15,904 nucleotides of DNA from Pseudomonadaceae bacterium UBA5811 (GTDB lineage: Bacteria; Pseudomonadota; Gammaproteobacteria; Pseudomonadales; Pseudomonadaceae), in the NCBI GenBank assembly GCA_002417905.1, contig DIDB01000105.1, positions 1 through 15,904 of the forward strand, in the 5' to 3' direction. A program made the position numbers and the translations under genes. Of the stretch, positions 14,447 through 15,904 are shown piece by piece. A model generated the notes under the pieces. That model searched no databases and was not told the DNA's origin. It was given only the letters and a program-made list of their open reading frames with translations. Each line of letters opens with the position of its first letter. Position 1 is the stretch's first letter.

Positions 14447-15787
14447 TTAGCTGTCCAGCTTCAGGACCTTGGCCAGCACAATTTTCGGGCCTTTCATTTT
14501 TTTGACGATGATGCGCAGTCCGGCCACCTGGGTAACGTCATCAGGCTCCGGTACTTTTTTCATCGTTTCATAGACCAGCCCGCCCAGGGTATCAGCCTCC
14601 ACATGGTCCAGATCCACGCCCAGCAGCCGTTCGATCTTGAACAGGGGGGTATCGCCACGGACCAGCAGTTTGCCAGGCTGATAGGCCAGAATGCTGCGCT
14701 CGGCCTTGCGGTGTTCGTCCTGAATATCGCCGACCAGGGCCTCCAGAACATCTTCCATGGTCAGGTAGCCAATGACCTTGTGGTCGCCTTCTTCGACCAG
14801 TGCAAAGTGCGAACTGCCCTGCCGGAAGCGTTCCAGCAGTTCAGCCAGCGGCATGTGCTTGGAAACCCGCTCCAGTGGATGGACCAGATCATCCAGTTTC
14901 AGGGCGGAGGGCAGCATTTCCAGCAGGGACAGCTGCAGTAGCAGGTCCTTGATATGCAGGACGCCGATAAAGTCGGCAATTTCTTCATCGTAGACCGGAT
15001 AACGGCTGTACTTGTGGCGGCGGAATACGCTGAATACTTCGTCCAGCGTGGCCTTGCGCTCCAGATAGACCAGGTCTTCCCGGGAGTTGGCCCAGTCCAC
15101 CACCTCCAGCTCACCCAGCTCGACCGCCGAGGCCAGCACCCGCATATCCTGGTCAGCCGGATCATGGGCCCGGTTGGAATGCAGGATCAGCTTCAGTTCT
15201 TCGCGGCTGTAGTGGTGTTCGTGATGCTCTTCCTGCGGGCGCTGCCCGGCAATCCGCAGGATGCCATTGGCGCTGGCGTTCAGCAGCCAGATGGCCGGGA
15301 ACATCAGCCAGTAAAACAGGTAAAGCGGTACCGCTGTCCACAGGGACAGCAGCTCGGACTCGCGGATGGCCCAGGATTTGGGGGCCAGCTCGCCCACCAC
15401 GATATGCAGGTAGGAAATGATGAAAAATGCGGCAACAAAGGCGCTGCTATGGATCAGGGCTTCCGAGGTGATGCCCAGATTCTGCATCAGCGGCTCCAGC
15501 AGGTGGGCAAAGGCCGGCTCACCGACCCAGCCCAGTCCCAGTGACGCCAGAGTGATGCCCAGCTGGCAGGCGGAGAGATAGGCATCCAGCTTGCTGTGTA
15601 CGGTGCGCAGGATTTCGCCCCGCCAGCCATGGCGGGCGGCAATGGCTTCTACCTTGGTGGCGCGCAGCTTGACCATGGCAAATTCGGCTGCCACAAAAAA
15701 ACCGTTGAGCAGGACAAGAAAAAACGCGAAGAGCAGCAGGCCAATATCCGCAAAATAGGTGGTAACGGAGCTGGGAGAAGGGTCCAT
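14447..15787 (-). CDS. CNNM/CorC-HlyC family membrane protein (DUF21, two CBS domains)
   Basis: This 446-aa inner-membrane protein has the family layout. The DUF21 transmembrane domain (about residues 11-180) has helices near 13-36, 70-90, 114-136 and 147-172. A His/Glu-rich junction (186-193, EEHHEHHY) leads to two CBS domains (about 240-290 and 305-355, the latter ending in YLTMEDVLEALVGDIQDEH). A CorC_HlyC domain closes the chain (about 365-445). Relatives are linked to Mg2+/Co2+ efflux or divalent cation homeostasis; the 'hemolysin' name often attached is historical. The start at 15787 has no clear Shine-Dalgarno, but the upstream promoter-like pair supports transcription from here. In Pseudomonas a similar gene lies near phoBR. 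The ion specificity is not readable. Confidence 0.93.
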   Translation of the reverse strand: MDPSPSSVTTYFADIGLLLFAFFLVLLNGFFVAAEFAMVKLRATKVEAIAARHGWRGEILRTVHSKLDAYLSACQLGITLASLGLGWVGEPAFAHLLEPLMQNLGITSEALIHSSAFVAAFFIISYLHIVVGELAPKSWAIRESELLSLWTAVPLYLFYWLMFPAIWLLNASANGILRIAGQRPQEEHHEHHYSREELKLILHSNRAHDPADQDMRVLASAVELGELEVVDWANSREDLVYLERKATLDEVFSVFRRHKYSRYPVYDEEIADFIGVLHIKDLLLQLSLLEMLPSALKLDDLVHPLERVSKHMPLAELLERFRQGSSHFALVEEGDHKVIGYLTMEDVLEALVGDIQDEHRKAERSILAYQPGKLLVRGDTPLFKIERLLGVDLDHVEADTLGGLVYETMKKVPEPDDVTQVAGLRIIVKKMKGPKIVLAKVLKLDS

Positions 15788-15807
15788 GAGGTCAGTCAGT
15801 GGTGAGG

Positions 15808-15837
15808 AATATAGGGTCGCAAGATGAGGCCTGTCCG
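15808..15837 (-). promoter_or_regulatory. Possible sigma-70 promoter of the CNNM-type gene
   Basis: On the minus strand, CGGACA (complement of 15832-15837) and TATATT (complement of 15808-15813) are separated by 18 bases. They match the -35 in 4 of 6 and the -10 in 5 of 6 positions, and lie 20 bases or more upstream of the start codon. Bases 15838-15904 beyond it show no recognisable gene. Confidence 0.45.
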
Positions 15838-15904
15838 TATTTTATGCAAGGGTAACAGACCCTTTCCCCGGACCGTTCAGGCCACTGCGCCGGGTTCGGC
15901 CAGC

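Noticed and set aside
15838..15904. Possible 3' end of a minus-strand gene (for example phoR) at the right edge
   Set aside because: Short open stretches exist in more than one frame (ending in VTLA or AVA), but too few residues are present to recognise any protein.

Overview
This GC-rich window carries a chromosomal block from a gammaproteobacterium, probably of the Pseudomonadales/Oceanospirillales type. Three things point there: the gene order pstS-pstC-pstA-pstB-phoU followed by a response regulator, the unusually long PstC (about 759 aa) and PstA (558 aa), and a RecBCD-type recD. No transposase, integrase, tRNA, rRNA or CRISPR array was seen. The assignment rests on gene order and protein features read by eye; no database was searched.

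Left part (1-5336). The window opens in recD (+ strand, possibly cut at its 5' side). Its last 22 bases overlap the tail of a convergent four-gene operon on the minus strand (5336 down to 1758). In transcription order this operon encodes a 'thermostable hemolysin' family protein, an AMP-binding acyl-CoA synthetase-like protein, a haem-oxygenase-fold (TenA-like) di-iron protein and a short-chain dehydrogenase. The genes overlap by 17 bases, overlap by 4 bases, and are 9 bases apart, so they are almost certainly translated as a unit. The enzyme set looks like a small pathway: activate a carboxylic acid, transfer it, oxidise it, reduce it. The product is unknown, and this is the best candidate here for an undescribed system.

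Middle (5337-5679). The 343-base divergent intergenic region holds an AT-rich segment with a perfect 14-bp inverted repeat upstream of the operon. Next to pstS it holds four in-phase PhoB half-sites.

Right part (5680-12498). This is the high-affinity phosphate uptake system: periplasmic PstS, a rho-independent terminator followed at once by a second pho box, then PstC, PstA, the PstB ATPase and PhoU. PstS can therefore be made in excess over the membrane complex, and both transcripts should respond to PhoB.

Far right (12637-15904). A CheY-like response regulator with a C-terminal PilZ-like region overlaps by one base a secreted M23 metallopeptidase. A convergent CNNM/CorC-type membrane protein with two CBS domains follows on the minus strand. 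In Pseudomonas I recall phoB-phoR lying just beyond such a set, so phoBR may lie outside the right edge; nothing in the window shows it.
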